Counted from the stretch's first letter, positions 43,398 to 52,395 are shown. The stretch: DNA of 64,000 nt from Anaerostipes sp. (GCF_018381315.1 NZ_JAGZSD010000005.1:214879-278878), one strand, 5' to 3'. The notes: generated from the letters alone by a model not told the origin. A program made the numbers and translations.

Positions 43398-44504
43398 TTA
43401 ATCAAACTTAATCGTGCTATTTGTATCAGATGCATGATAGATTGCTTCAAGAATCTGTGTTACTCTAAATGCTTCTTCTGGTTTTACACACGGTTCTGTA
43501 TCATTACGAATGGCAGCAATCCATTGCTTTACTTCCACTACACCTGGAGCTTCATTTACCCCATCAAAATAATCAACCAGAGCTTCTCCATCCATTTTCT
43601 GACTCATCATTTTACCATGACGTGTCTGATTAAAATAAAGTTCTGACTGAGGATAGCTTCCTCCATGCTTGATTTCTGCACCTTCCAGTGTACCACATAA
43701 TGTTGTGGAAGCTTCGCGGGCATCCATATAATTCAGGGCCCATGATGCACGTAAATTAATTAAAGAACCATCCTTCATCTTAATAAATCCCATTGCAGAG
43801 TCTTCAACTTCAAACGTCTCTGCATCCCAGGCACCATATGTATTTCCTTCTGCTGCAGATTGCAGATTTCCAAGCTTATAAAATACCTGTCCGCTTACGC
43901 TGTCAACATCATAATTATTCATACACCACAAAGTAATGTCAAGCGCATGTGTTCCGATATCAATTAACGGACCCCCGCCTTGTTTTGATTTGTCTGGAAA
44001 TACCCCCCAGGTAGGAACTGCTTTTCGACGAATTGCATTGGCCTCTCCATAATAAATATCACCTAATTCCCCTGCGTCACAAGAATTTTTAAGGACCTGT
44101 ACATCCGGACGAAATCTATTTTGGTATCCTACCGTAAACTTTTTTCCTGACCTTTTCCATGCATCTATCATTTTCTGCGCATCTGCAGAAGTTGCTGCCA
44201 TTGGTTTTTCACAAAGTACATGTTTTCCTGCTTCAAAAGCATCTACTGTAATCTGACAATGTGCCACATTTGGTGTACAGACGTGAACAATATCAATAGA
44301 AGGATCTGCGAGTAATTCCTTATAGTCTGTATAAACTTTAGCATTGATAATACCATGTTGTTCTTTTGTCGCCTTTGCTTTTTCTTCGTCAAGATCGCAG
44401 AGTGCTGCAATCTCCACCTGATCTGCAACCTTAGCCAATGAAGGTATATGTTTATTATTACAAATTCCACCTGTACCAATGATACCTAACTTCAACATTT
44501 CCAT
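43398..44504 (-). CDS. Gfo/Idh/MocA oxidoreductase (candidate sugar 3-dehydrogenase)
   Basis: A 368-residue NAD(P)-dependent sugar dehydrogenase. The Rossmann start is L-G-I-I-G-T-G-G-I-C-N-N-K-H, the catalytic C-E-K-P-M-A lies near residue 97, and G-G-G-P-L-I-D-I-G-T-H-A-L-D near residue 180 carries the active-site histidine. Many members oxidise C3 of a sugar. In gut C-glycoside breakdown the DgpA-type enzyme of this family forms the 3-keto glucoside that a deglycosidase then cleaves. The two genes just upstream match the two subunits of that deglycosidase. The specific substrate is inferred from context only. Confidence 0.85.
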   Translation of the reverse strand: MEMLKLGIIGTGGICNNKHIPSLAKVADQVEIAALCDLDEEKAKATKEQHGIINAKVYTDYKELLADPSIDIVHVCTPNVAHCQITVDAFEAGKHVLCEKPMAATSADAQKMIDAWKRSGKKFTVGYQNRFRPDVQVLKNSCDAGELGDIYYGEANAIRRKAVPTWGVFPDKSKQGGGPLIDIGTHALDITLWCMNNYDVDSVSGQVFYKLGNLQSAAEGNTYGAWDAETFEVEDSAMGFIKMKDGSLINLRASWALNYMDAREASTTLCGTLEGAEIKHGGSYPQSELYFNQTRHGKMMSQKMDGEALVDYFDGVNEAPGVVEVKQWIAAIRNDTEPCVKPEEAFRVTQILEAIYHASDTNSTIKFD

Positions 44505-44542
44505 TTTAATATTCCTCCTTTTATGATCACATAGTTTGTTAT

Positions 44543-45667
44543 TTATTCCTCAATCAATCTCTTTAACATAGATTGATGTTTTCTTACCTGATCGACTTCA
44601 CTGATCAATTCTTTTTCTGTACGGTCCTGGAACCTTCTCTGTCCTTCATACTCTGTATTAATATATCCGTCATATCCATACTCTTTTAACACTTTGATCG
44701 GCCCTTCATAATCAAGAGCTTTATCTATATAAACACCCGGATGTCCCTCTGCCTCTGACATGTTATAAAACTTGCCATGAAAATTTACAATAATTGGAAG
44801 GAGTGGTATTAAATCTTCAGGTTTGGCTCTGGATAGAAGCAGCGCCTGTCCCATTACTTCAAAATCAATGTCCTTATAATCTGGTACTTTTTCTTTCACC
44901 ATTCGTTCCATCATCTCAAATGCTGGTTTTAAATCTTCTGGAGCTTCTCCATTTTTCAAATATGCATGGAAGAAAGACTCTACATTTCCGCCCGTATACA
45001 TAGAAAGGTCAATTTTGCTGAGTGCATCTGATTTCCCTGTATAATTATCCATACAGAATTGATCCACAAGTTCACAAGTTTCTCTCTTTGCTCCCTGGCG
45101 GACATACCAGTCAAGTGTCACTTCAGACGGCCGGTATGCAAAAATCCCCCAGTCTGGTACAATTCCCAGATGTTTGGTTCCTGTTTTTTCAACAACTTCC
45201 TGAATTTCTTTGACATATTGTCCATTCAAAGGAATTGGTGCATGGATTTCTTTTGCAATTCTGATATCACATTCTTCTGCTGTTGGAAGTGCCAGTTCAA
45301 GAATCTCAATATTGGTCGTCGCAAGTGTACGGACATTTTTGAAACCTAACTTTTTCGCTAATCTGATATCATGTTTTAATCGTTCTGCACATTCTTCAAA
45401 ACTCATGACATGATCTCTGAACTGTAGTACGTCACAGAACACATCCATCGTAACTGGTTCAAGCTTATATTTTTTGCACATGGCATGCCAGTTTTCTACA
45501 AACGCATCGGATGGATCCGGATAAGGCAGTGACTGCTCATCCAAAACTTCGATTCCGGTTACCCCATCGATACTGGATGCTTCCTTTAACATTCCTTCTA
45601 AATCTAACTCTTTAAAAAATTGTGCCTGTTGATAACTGTAAAAATCAACGCCTCTTTTAATTCCCAT
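44543..45667 (-). CDS. TIM-barrel isomerase-like protein (candidate C-glycoside deglycosidase large subunit)
   Basis: A 374-residue protein of the xylose isomerase-like TIM-barrel superfamily. It shows E-V-L-D-E-Q near residue 38, an N-V-R-T-L-A-T-T-N segment near 122, H-L-G-I-V-P-D-W-G near 185 and the C-terminal Y-I-N-T-E-Y-E-G-Q-R-R, with acidic and histidine residues suited to binding a metal. Relatives include sugar isomerases/epimerases and the alpha subunit (DfgA/DgpC) of C-glycoside deglycosidases. The second reading is favoured because a DUF6379 gene, the known partner subunit, lies 21 bases upstream. It starts after AGGAGG. Confidence 0.75.
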   Translation of the reverse strand: MGIKRGVDFYSYQQAQFFKELDLEGMLKEASSIDGVTGIEVLDEQSLPYPDPSDAFVENWHAMCKKYKLEPVTMDVFCDVLQFRDHVMSFEECAERLKHDIRLAKKLGFKNVRTLATTNIEILELALPTAEECDIRIAKEIHAPIPLNGQYVKEIQEVVEKTGTKHLGIVPDWGIFAYRPSEVTLDWYVRQGAKRETCELVDQFCMDNYTGKSDALSKIDLSMYTGGNVESFFHAYLKNGEAPEDLKPAFEMMERMVKEKVPDYKDIDFEVMGQALLLSRAKPEDLIPLLPIIVNFHGKFYNMSEAEGHPGVYIDKALDYEGPIKVLKEYGYDGYINTEYEGQRRFQDRTEKELISEVDQVRKHQSMLKRLIEE

Positions 45668-45688
45668 CTGTTTTTCCTCCTGTTTGTG

Positions 45689-46147
45689 CTAGTCCTGCAG
45701 TTCTAATTCATAGCGAACAATATTCTTCGTCTTGTCTGACCCTGCTCCCATACCAGGTTCCGGCGGACATTTTACCCATTCCTCATCTGTTGGAAGATAT
45801 CCGTAAGCTGCCAGAATAGATTGTTGAAAATCAATGAAATGTTTCCCGGGTGCAAGTCCACCATCTTTTTTTACGTGAACAATTCCTTCATCATCATAAT
45901 CCCAATGTTCCCAGACAGCCGTTTTAATCTCTTCAAAGGTTCTTGAAGCCTTTCCGTTAATCTCAAATGTCTGTACATCTCTTTTGTACTGCACTCCATC
46001 TACTTTTATGTAATAGCCATTATGCAGTGAAAGATAAACCCCTCTATAATTTGCATTTCTTGCTGCGAATTGAAAACCGACCACATTTCCATTTTCATCA
46101 ACATCATTTTTCAGACTATCTTTTCGAATTAAAAAGTTGTCATACAT
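45689..46147 (-). CDS. DUF6379 protein (candidate C-glycoside deglycosidase small subunit)
   Basis: A 152-residue protein resembling the DUF6379 family, which includes the small beta subunit of C-glycoside deglycosidases (DfgB/DgpB type). Visible family features are D-N-F-L-I-R near the start, G-F-Q-F-A-A-R-N-A-N-Y-R-G-V-Y-L-S-L-H near residue 25, I-K-V-D-G-V near 48 and G-L-A-P-G-K-H-F-I-D near 97. In the known enzymes this subunit packs on the TIM-barrel partner and shapes its active site. It is the first gene of its operon, starting after AAAGGAGG. The family call is from memory of its pattern and from context. Confidence 0.65.
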   Translation of the reverse strand: MYDNFLIRKDSLKNDVDENGNVVGFQFAARNANYRGVYLSLHNGYYIKVDGVQYKRDVQTFEINGKASRTFEEIKTAVWEHWDYDDEGIVHVKKDGGLAPGKHFIDFQQSILAAYGYLPTDEEWVKCPPEPGMGAGSDKTKNIVRYELELQD

Positions 46148-46284
46148 TGAACTTCCTCCTTTATTCCTTTTGCACTTCTTTTTGTTATCTTTATCTTATC
46201 TTTTTTTAAAGTTTTAAACTTCCGTAATCTTAGCCAATACCATATCAAATCATGTTGAAATTTCATACATTTACTTCTTCCATA

Positions 46285-46944
46285 TCATGATTTCAATTTT
46301 TCAATATGAATTCTTGCTGTCACTCTTTTTTCCATCGTTTTCTGGATCCATATCACAGTTTTTCCAACGAGTAAAGCAGATGTTATGGTAGCAATCCCCA
46401 TTCCGTATGGATGATGCAGAAAAAGCATCCCGATTGCAATAGAAATAACCACACAGACAATGTCATAAAAAATTTTTACATGACCAAATTTTTTCTCCGA
46501 TACCACTGCCAAGCACTTTACAAGTCCATCTGGTGGATTCTGAACCAGATTCATCTTCACCATCATAACCATTCCAAGTGCCGTAAAAAAAATACTGCAT
46601 GCCAAGGCTAAAAGCTGCAGCAGAATTTGGTTTTGATCAATTATAATCATTGTCTTTATCAGATCAATCAGCCACCCAAAAATAAAAGCAACCGGAATCT
46701 GCAGAAGAAGCTTTTTATCTGTCACTGTTTGCAGCAGCAACATTTGAAGCAAAATATTCATAAGATGAAACAGCATCGTAAGCTGCCCAAAAGAAAACGG
46801 CAGTATTTCCTTTGAAACAAATGCTATGCTGCTGATTGGTGAAATTCCCAGCCCACACTGTGCACATAACACAATTCCAAGAGATACACTTACCATACCT
46901 CCAACGTAGACAGCAACGCGTTTTGCAGATATTTTTTTTACCAA
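46285..46944 (-). CDS. YczE/YitT-like integral membrane protein
   Basis: About 219 residues with five or six hydrophobic segments, similar to the YczE/YyaS/YitT group (DUF6198-like). V-S-L-G-I-V-L-C-A-Q-C-G-L-G-I-S-P-I-S-S near the N-terminus and L-V-Q-N-P-P-D-G-L-V-K near residue 145 are typical. A TTG start at 46944 is favoured since AAAGGAGAG lies 7 bases upstream; an ATG at 46980 overlaps the phosphatase end and has no site. Function is unknown; a transport role is possible. It follows the histidine phosphatase gene. Confidence 0.75.
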   Translation of the reverse strand: MVKKISAKRVAVYVGGMVSVSLGIVLCAQCGLGISPISSIAFVSKEILPFSFGQLTMLFHLMNILLQMLLLQTVTDKKLLLQIPVAFIFGWLIDLIKTMIIIDQNQILLQLLALACSIFFTALGMVMMVKMNLVQNPPDGLVKCLAVVSEKKFGHVKIFYDIVCVVISIAIGMLFLHHPYGMGIATITSALLVGKTVIWIQKTMEKRVTARIHIEKLKS

Positions 46945-46969
46945 TGGCCCACTCTCCTTTCCCGTTTTA

Positions 46970-47617
46970 TCAATTCTCATAAAGGCCTTTTATTTCTTCT
47001 TTTGTAAGCCCTGGAACCTCTTCGAGCCTCCACTGACCATCTGTGCAGGAAAAAATACCATTATATCCATTTGGTAATTTTGTAAGACCTTTATCTTCTT
47101 TTAATCTCCCGAATTCTCCACTGTCAATTCCTAATAAAATTCCCTGCATCCAAAGCCATGCTGCACCATGAGATACAATAAGAATCCGGTCGCCATCCTC
47201 ACACTCTTCATAAATTTCGTTATAAGTTTCTCTGATCCTCTTTCCAAAGGTGTCATTATTGTCACCACCACAGTCATCCCAGTGTATACCGTTACCTCGG
47301 CGTCGGTTGATTTCATCCAGATGTTTGTCAACTTCTACTCCTTCCCAAGTTCCAAAATTCACTTCTTTCAGACCTTTTCTTTCATATGTAGGAATCTCTC
47401 TTCCTTCCAGAATAATTGCGCAAGTATCCCTGCATCTTTCACTGGTGGAAACATAAGCTGCCTTTAAAGATATGTTTTTCAGCATTTTCTTTGCTTCTTT
47501 TGCATTGCTGATTCCTTTTTCCGTCAGTGGCGAGTCACACCAGCCCTGCATACGATTGAAAACATTAAACAATGTTTCCCCATGTCTTATATAATAGAAT
47601 GTTACTTTTTTCTTCAT
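46970..47617 (-). CDS. Histidine phosphatase family protein
   Basis: A 215-residue phosphatase of the phosphoglycerate mutase-like superfamily. The phospho-histidine motif Y-I-R-H-G-E-T-L-F-N lies near residue 11, a conserved arginine lies in S-E-R-C-R-D-T near 60, E-V-N-F-G-T-W-E-G near 87, and the second catalytic histidine in I-V-S-H-G-A-A near 150. No C-terminal feature separates mutase from phosphatase; a phosphatase acting on a sugar phosphate suits the surrounding catabolic genes. A TATAAT -10 is at 47653-47658 and AGGGAGG precedes the start. Confidence 0.88.
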   Translation of the reverse strand: MKKKVTFYYIRHGETLFNVFNRMQGWCDSPLTEKGISNAKEAKKMLKNISLKAAYVSTSERCRDTCAIILEGREIPTYERKGLKEVNFGTWEGVEVDKHLDEINRRRGNGIHWDDCGGDNNDTFGKRIRETYNEIYEECEDGDRILIVSHGAAWLWMQGILLGIDSGEFGRLKEDKGLTKLPNGYNGIFSCTDGQWRLEEVPGLTKEEIKGLYEN

Positions 47618-47768
47618 CGTTACCTCCCTTTTTTATCAATCTTTCTGCTTTTATTATAATCCCTCCAAGAATCATCCTCTATCTTCTCACAGTTCATAAC
47701 AGGATCAATTTTTAGCGAAAATTTGAATTCACACGATCAGGAAACAAAAAATGACAAGATATCATATA

Positions 47769-47803
47769 CAAAAAAACACCTCATCCTGAGACAAAGTGTT
47801 TTT
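47769..47803 (-). terminator. Terminator of the AraC-glycosidase gene
   Basis: On the minus strand AAAACAC pairs with GTGTTTT with an inner CTCA/TGAG stem, and is followed by TTTTTTGT. Confidence 0.75.
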
Positions 47804-47823
47804 CTTTCTTCGTATATGAAATT

Positions 47824-50241
47824 TTAATTAAATTCTGTAATATGAAGATATTGTACTTCATTTGGCTCTAAAGCAATGTCGAACTCCAGCCTGTTTTTAT
47901 CTGTAACCTGTTTTTGAATAAACATACGCGGACAAACTTTCTCAAGATAATTTAGTTCTTCCATTCGAAGTTCTGTATCACGGTCGAGATTTAACCATTC
48001 ATTTAAAATAGACCCTGCTTCCTGGTTCAAGCAGTATCTCCGAATCTGCCAGCAGCCTTCTGGAATATCATCAATACTGATATGAATGATCTTTCGTTCC
48101 TTTGATTTCGTCATCTGTTCAATACTAAGCGGTGATAACTGATCTTCTTCTTTTAAATAATAAGCAGTATTCATATTCACCAGATGATGTACCAAAAGTT
48201 TATAGTGCTTGTATTCATTCATTGTGATCAGGCATCCGTCTTTTTGAGCTGCAAGTTTCCGATACAATTGCTTCATAAAATAAAGAACAAAACATGCTGG
48301 TTTCGCAATCCCTGTTTTTGTAAGAATGCCATTTCCCCCAAACAGATAATTGGCAGAGTCTGAATACTCTGAGTAGGTATCCAATGTATTCCATATTCCA
48401 AAGAAATCTACTTTGTCATAAATCTGTGCCGCTGTATTTGCAATAAATGCGGCACGGATTACAGAATCATTGATACAGTTACGATCCGATAACGTCAGAT
48501 TACATTCTGTAAGATGAAGTTTTATATTACCAAAACCAGAACTTTCCATTGCTGCTTTCACTAATTGGACATCCTCTTTTACAAAATTAAAATCTGTCCT
48601 CCTCTGTTCATACCATGTTCCGCTTTCTTGAACAAGATGGTAAGGGAAACTGGTAATACTGATAAAATCCGGAAGATACTTTCGACTTTTCCAGCGTACA
48701 AAAAACTGTTTCATACGTTTATATTCATAATGTTGGGCCGGCAATCCCGCTCCGCCGATCTGTGCATCTGGGAATCTCTTTTTCAAAGAAGCTGCCACTA
48801 TATCAAATTCCTGCAGATAATCATCCCAGAGCTGTTCATTCGTGAGTTTTCCGATAAAACTAGAATTTTCAAACTTTGTGTCATTTGCAATGCTATAACT
48901 AAAAATCCATGTATTTGCTTCTTCCCGTCCATACCGACGGATCAGATGGGTAAAAAAATCATCAAAAAATTCAGAACTCTCTTTTTTATCTTCAATATCT
49001 TCTTCATAGCCCTTCTCATGAAAAAGTTTATTCGCCGTCCGCAAAAGCCTGAGCGGTTTAGATCGTAATTCTATGTAAGGACGAAGATGCTGCTTAACTA
49101 AGAAGTCTAATATTTCATCTAGCCGTCCGTAATTGAATTTCTCACTTCCAGAAACACGTTTCAAATGCATCTCTTCCTCAAACACATTCCAAAAACGGAT
49201 ATATTGAATTCCAAGCTGTCTTTTACAATACAAAATCTTACTTTGTGTGGATGCTTTTAATAAATCTGCTGCCTGCCCCGCATTCATCAGACTTTCTAAA
49301 GTGATTGCCTGATACTCTTTTTGCGGCAGTGAAAGAAACATTTCATTTTCTTCTTTTGCGTGATGATCCCGTTCTAAATATTTATGCAAATACATGGCTG
49401 TCTTTTCCATATATGTACTGTTATCTTTCTTCGTATTCAATCTCTTTTCCTTGCGATACGCAGAAGGTGTTGTCTGATATGTTTCTTTAAAGACCTTATT
49501 CAAAGCCGCAACAGACGCAAACCCGTTATTCATTGCAATCTTTATCACAGGTAAATCTGTGTACATAAGATCTTCCATCACATGAGACAGTCGAACGGAA
49601 TTGGTCAGATCAACAAACCCCTTCCCACAGCTTTTCCGGATATACTTCGACAGATATGTGGGTGAGAGAAAAAGCTCATCTGCCACATCCTGAAGAGAAA
49701 TCCTATTTTGATAATTTGCCCGGATATAATCCAATACCCTGCCTGCGTGATCTCTTTCTTCTGCAAAATCGCCGCTCATACCCTTGGCATCTAAGAGAAA
49801 TTCCCCGCAAAGCACACTCAATAACTGGTAATGCAGACTTTTTACATAAAATTCATCTTTTGATCCTTTGTTGACATTACAAAATAATATTTCCTTGAGC
49901 AGCTTTCGCATCTCATCATAGGATTTTGACTTTTCTAACACAGAACAACACCAGAACAAGACTATATTCTGATGCAGTAATTCTCTCAGCTTTGCCATAG
50001 AAATCTGAAACCGAACTGCAAGGAGCTTTCTCTTTGCTGTGTAACTGTGTAAACGGTCTGCATTGATGAGCAAAAAGTCTTCATTGGAAAGTTCATACTC
50101 TTGCTTGTCTGTTTTTACATGTAGTTCTCCCTCCAAAACAAAAAGTATTTCCGGATTCTCGTGGTCATGAGGTTGTATATTTTGTTCTTCTATAAATTCA
50201 AACTCCACGATTGCGTCCGATTGCATATAATTTTTTTCCAT
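47824..50241 (-). CDS. AraC regulator fused to GH39-like beta-xylosidase domain
   Basis: An 805-residue fusion. The start at 50241 follows GAGGAAG. Residues about 1-90 are a cupin sensing domain (H-D-H-E-N-P-E-I-L-F-V-L-E-G-E-L), and about 170-275 an AraC double helix-turn-helix (L-S-P-T-Y-L-S-K-Y-I-R-K, then F-A-S-V-A-A-L-N-K-V-F-K). About 320-800 resembles the GH39 xylosidase barrel. The barrel keeps a nucleophile-like L-T-E-C-N near residue 600. The place of the acid/base N-E-P motif reads T-W-I-F-S-Y-S-I-A-N, so it may bind sugar without hydrolysing it. It probably senses a glycoside and activates the two flanking catabolic operons. A -10 TATAAT lies at 50292-50297. Confidence 0.85.
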   Translation of the reverse strand: MEKNYMQSDAIVEFEFIEEQNIQPHDHENPEILFVLEGELHVKTDKQEYELSNEDFLLINADRLHSYTAKRKLLAVRFQISMAKLRELLHQNIVLFWCCSVLEKSKSYDEMRKLLKEILFCNVNKGSKDEFYVKSLHYQLLSVLCGEFLLDAKGMSGDFAEERDHAGRVLDYIRANYQNRISLQDVADELFLSPTYLSKYIRKSCGKGFVDLTNSVRLSHVMEDLMYTDLPVIKIAMNNGFASVAALNKVFKETYQTTPSAYRKEKRLNTKKDNSTYMEKTAMYLHKYLERDHHAKEENEMFLSLPQKEYQAITLESLMNAGQAADLLKASTQSKILYCKRQLGIQYIRFWNVFEEEMHLKRVSGSEKFNYGRLDEILDFLVKQHLRPYIELRSKPLRLLRTANKLFHEKGYEEDIEDKKESSEFFDDFFTHLIRRYGREEANTWIFSYSIANDTKFENSSFIGKLTNEQLWDDYLQEFDIVAASLKKRFPDAQIGGAGLPAQHYEYKRMKQFFVRWKSRKYLPDFISITSFPYHLVQESGTWYEQRRTDFNFVKEDVQLVKAAMESSGFGNIKLHLTECNLTLSDRNCINDSVIRAAFIANTAAQIYDKVDFFGIWNTLDTYSEYSDSANYLFGGNGILTKTGIAKPACFVLYFMKQLYRKLAAQKDGCLITMNEYKHYKLLVHHLVNMNTAYYLKEEDQLSPLSIEQMTKSKERKIIHISIDDIPEGCWQIRRYCLNQEAGSILNEWLNLDRDTELRMEELNYLEKVCPRMFIQKQVTDKNRLEFDIALEPNEVQYLHITEFN

Positions 50242-50335
50242 CGCCACTTCCTCACACCATAAAGTTTTCATCTGGTTTTTATAATGCTTTTATTATACAC
50301 GATATATTACAGTTTTTCACTTATTTTCATACAGC

Positions 50336-50371
50336 AAAGCCGCATCACATAGTTTCAGTGATACGGCTAAA
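50336..50371 (-). terminator. Weak terminator after the amidohydrolase gene
   Basis: On the minus strand AGCCG-ATCAC pairs with GTGAT-CGGCT, followed by TTTGCTGT. The hairpin is stable but the T-tract is poor. It lies beyond structured-element copy 2. Confidence 0.45.
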
Positions 50372-50385
50372 AAAGAAAGTATGCA

Positions 50386-50527
50386 TGATATGTTCCACAT
50401 GGACATAGTATCTACTGGATAAGGATGACAGCTAAACAGAAGGTGCCGTCCTACGATAGTTTTTCTTCATTGTCGGAAGGAGGCCTTTCCAGAGCCGGCT
50501 GGAGATAATGGAAAATAACTCATTGTT
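50386..50527 (-). ncRNA. Structured element copy 2 (HEARO/omega-like)
   Basis: Related to 7084-7226 over about 140 bases. Read on the minus strand it begins after an ATGA lying 5-10 bases past the amidohydrolase stop. It shows the same long stem (TTTTCCATTATC with GACAATGAAGAAAA), the core GGCACCTTCTGTTTAGC and the terminal small hairpin (plus strand ATGT-TCC-ACAT). Substitutions relative to copy 1 fall mostly in loops or keep pairing. As with copy 1 no protein gene accompanies it. Confidence 0.4.
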
Positions 50528-51292
50528 TTATGTATATAGTTTATGTTTAATATTATTATTTTCATCAATATCAAAAATACGAGTAAAATTTCCACCCATA
50601 ATATTTTCAATTTCCTGGTTCTTTCCTGTATCTTTTGCAACAAGAAGTTGTTTGTGAATTTCCATTTCAAATTTGTAAAAAGGATAATCACATCCCATAA
50701 ATACTTTGTCCGGGCAGTTGGCCAAAGCTCTGTTGACTGCAGCATAGGAGCAGATCGCAGTGTCCAGATAAATGTTTGGAACACGTTTTGCTACATCAAC
50801 TGCATATTTTGTTGACATCACTTCTCCCATATGTGCCATCTGGATCAATACGTGTGGAAAAGAATTTCCAAGACGCTCAAACATCGACGGATGATTCCTG
50901 AAATCTTCACTTGCACAATGAATCACTGCGTAGGAGCGTTTTTTTTCTAAAATTTCAAAAATCGGTCTTAACATTTCAATATCTGCTACACAAAAGTTTG
51001 AAACGTAAGGATGAAGCTTTACTCCCTGAAATCCAAGTTCATCTAAGCAATACAACAGCTGCTCTGCACAGTCCTTTTCCCTGGGACCTACATATGCTAA
51101 TGGAATCATTCTGTCTCTGTAAGGTGCAACTGCATCTGCTAAACGTTTTTGGTTGTCTAATCCTGTCCCAAATGTAAAACAGACGATTTTATCAATCCCG
51201 TTTTCATCCATAGAGCGAATGACATTTTCTGGATTTGACATGGGGTTTTCACCCTCTTTTACCGCAATATGTACATGTGCATCAATTCTCAT
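50528..51292 (-). CDS. Amidohydrolase family (TIM-barrel) protein
   Basis: A 254-residue metal-dependent hydrolase of the amidohydrolase 2 type. The start has the metal motif D-A-H-V-H; later elements are Q-G-V-K-L-H-P-Y near residue 93, a Y-A-V-I-H-C-A-S segment near 122, and G-C-D-Y-P-F near 205, giving the usual H-x-H...H...D set. Family members decarboxylate or hydrolyse cyclic and aromatic compounds. Lying between a dehydrogenase gene and the regulator, it may act on the aglycone or on a keto-sugar lactone. The true substrate is not known. AGGAGAAA precedes the start. Confidence 0.82.
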   Translation of the reverse strand: MRIDAHVHIAVKEGENPMSNPENVIRSMDENGIDKIVCFTFGTGLDNQKRLADAVAPYRDRMIPLAYVGPREKDCAEQLLYCLDELGFQGVKLHPYVSNFCVADIEMLRPIFEILEKKRSYAVIHCASEDFRNHPSMFERLGNSFPHVLIQMAHMGEVMSTKYAVDVAKRVPNIYLDTAICSYAAVNRALANCPDKVFMGCDYPFYKFEMEIHKQLLVAKDTGKNQEIENIMGGNFTRIFDIDENNNIKHKLYT

Positions 51293-51301
51293 GTTTTTCT
51301 C

Positions 51302-52375
51302 CTATTCAAAGTCAACACTTCGTTTTGTTTCCGCAGATTCACGTACTGCTTCCATCACACAAAGGACTCTTCTTACTTCTTCTGGTTTCACTAACATTTC
51401 TTCTTTTCCATCCAATGATTTAAAATAGTTTACAAAATAATCAGATTGTTCTACATTTACTTTTGGCAAAGGCTCCGCAGCAATCAATCCAGGAGATGGG
51501 ATTCCAAAGGAACGTGTTGGTCCATAGGAAGCTGCTGATTTATCCTGATCTTCATCTACATTTTCAAGAAGTCTTGTTGTTCTTACAATCTTACCTTCCG
51601 GATCAAACTTATTCACATTCATAGAACCTTGATTGCCTCCAACAAACCAATGACGTTCAAACCATCCCGGCTGATCGTTTAGGAAATAGGTTCCAAGTTC
51701 AATTTCAGCCGTCACATTATTTTCAAAGCGAAGAAGAATTTTGAAATAATCATCTACTTCTTTGTTGATGACATTGCGGACATCTGCATAAACTGTCTTT
51801 AATTTTCCCTCTACCATATAAAGAATCTGATCGATGAGATGAACTCCCCAGTCATACAGCATTCCACCACCTTCAGATTTATAAATATGCCAGTCATGCA
51901 TGTTTCCATTAAAGCCGTACAGTGAACTTTGGATGGTATAAATATCCCCTACAAGATGTTCATCATAACATTTTTTTACTGTATTAAAATCTTTATCAAA
52001 TCTTCGCTGTTGATGAACGGTAAAGGACACCCCTGCTTTCTTCACAGCCTCCATCATTTCATCATATTCTGCAACGGTAAGTGCCGCAGGTTTTTCACAA
52101 ATAATATTGCATCCATGTTCTGCTGCCATAATGGTAAGTTCTTTATGTGCTTTATTATTTGCAGAAATGATCACTCCATCCAGTTTTTCATTAGCAAAAA
52201 GTTCTTCTGCGCTTTCGTATACTGACATATCCGGATAGATTTCCTGTACTTCCTTTAACCGTCTTAGATTCAGATCGCATACTGCAACGCAGTCAGACGC
52301 CTCAAATTCTTTTAAAGTGTTTACATGTCTCCTTCCAATAAAACCATATCCTATCACTGCATATTTATAACTCAT
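51302..52375 (-). CDS. Gfo/Idh/MocA oxidoreductase, second copy
   Basis: A 357-residue NAD(P)-dependent oxidoreductase. It shows Y-A-V-I-G-Y-G-F-I-G-R-R-H at the start, I-C-E-K-P-A-A near residue 95 and a G-G-G-M-L-Y-D-W-G-V-H-L-I-D segment near residue 175. It is clearly a different protein from the one at 43398. It is in the upstream operon with a ROK kinase, an isomerase/epimerase and an amidohydrolase. It may reduce the released 3-keto sugar back to glucose or act on a different substrate; neither can be read from the sequence. AAGGAGG precedes the start. Confidence 0.85.
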   Translation of the reverse strand: MSYKYAVIGYGFIGRRHVNTLKEFEASDCVAVCDLNLRRLKEVQEIYPDMSVYESAEELFANEKLDGVIISANNKAHKELTIMAAEHGCNIICEKPAALTVAEYDEMMEAVKKAGVSFTVHQQRRFDKDFNTVKKCYDEHLVGDIYTIQSSLYGFNGNMHDWHIYKSEGGGMLYDWGVHLIDQILYMVEGKLKTVYADVRNVINKEVDDYFKILLRFENNVTAEIELGTYFLNDQPGWFERHWFVGGNQGSMNVNKFDPEGKIVRTTRLLENVDEDQDKSAASYGPTRSFGIPSPGLIAAEPLPKVNVEQSDYFVNYFKSLDGKEEMLVKPEEVRRVLCVMEAVRESAETKRSVDFE

Positions 52376-52395
52376 AATGATATCCTCCTTGTGTT

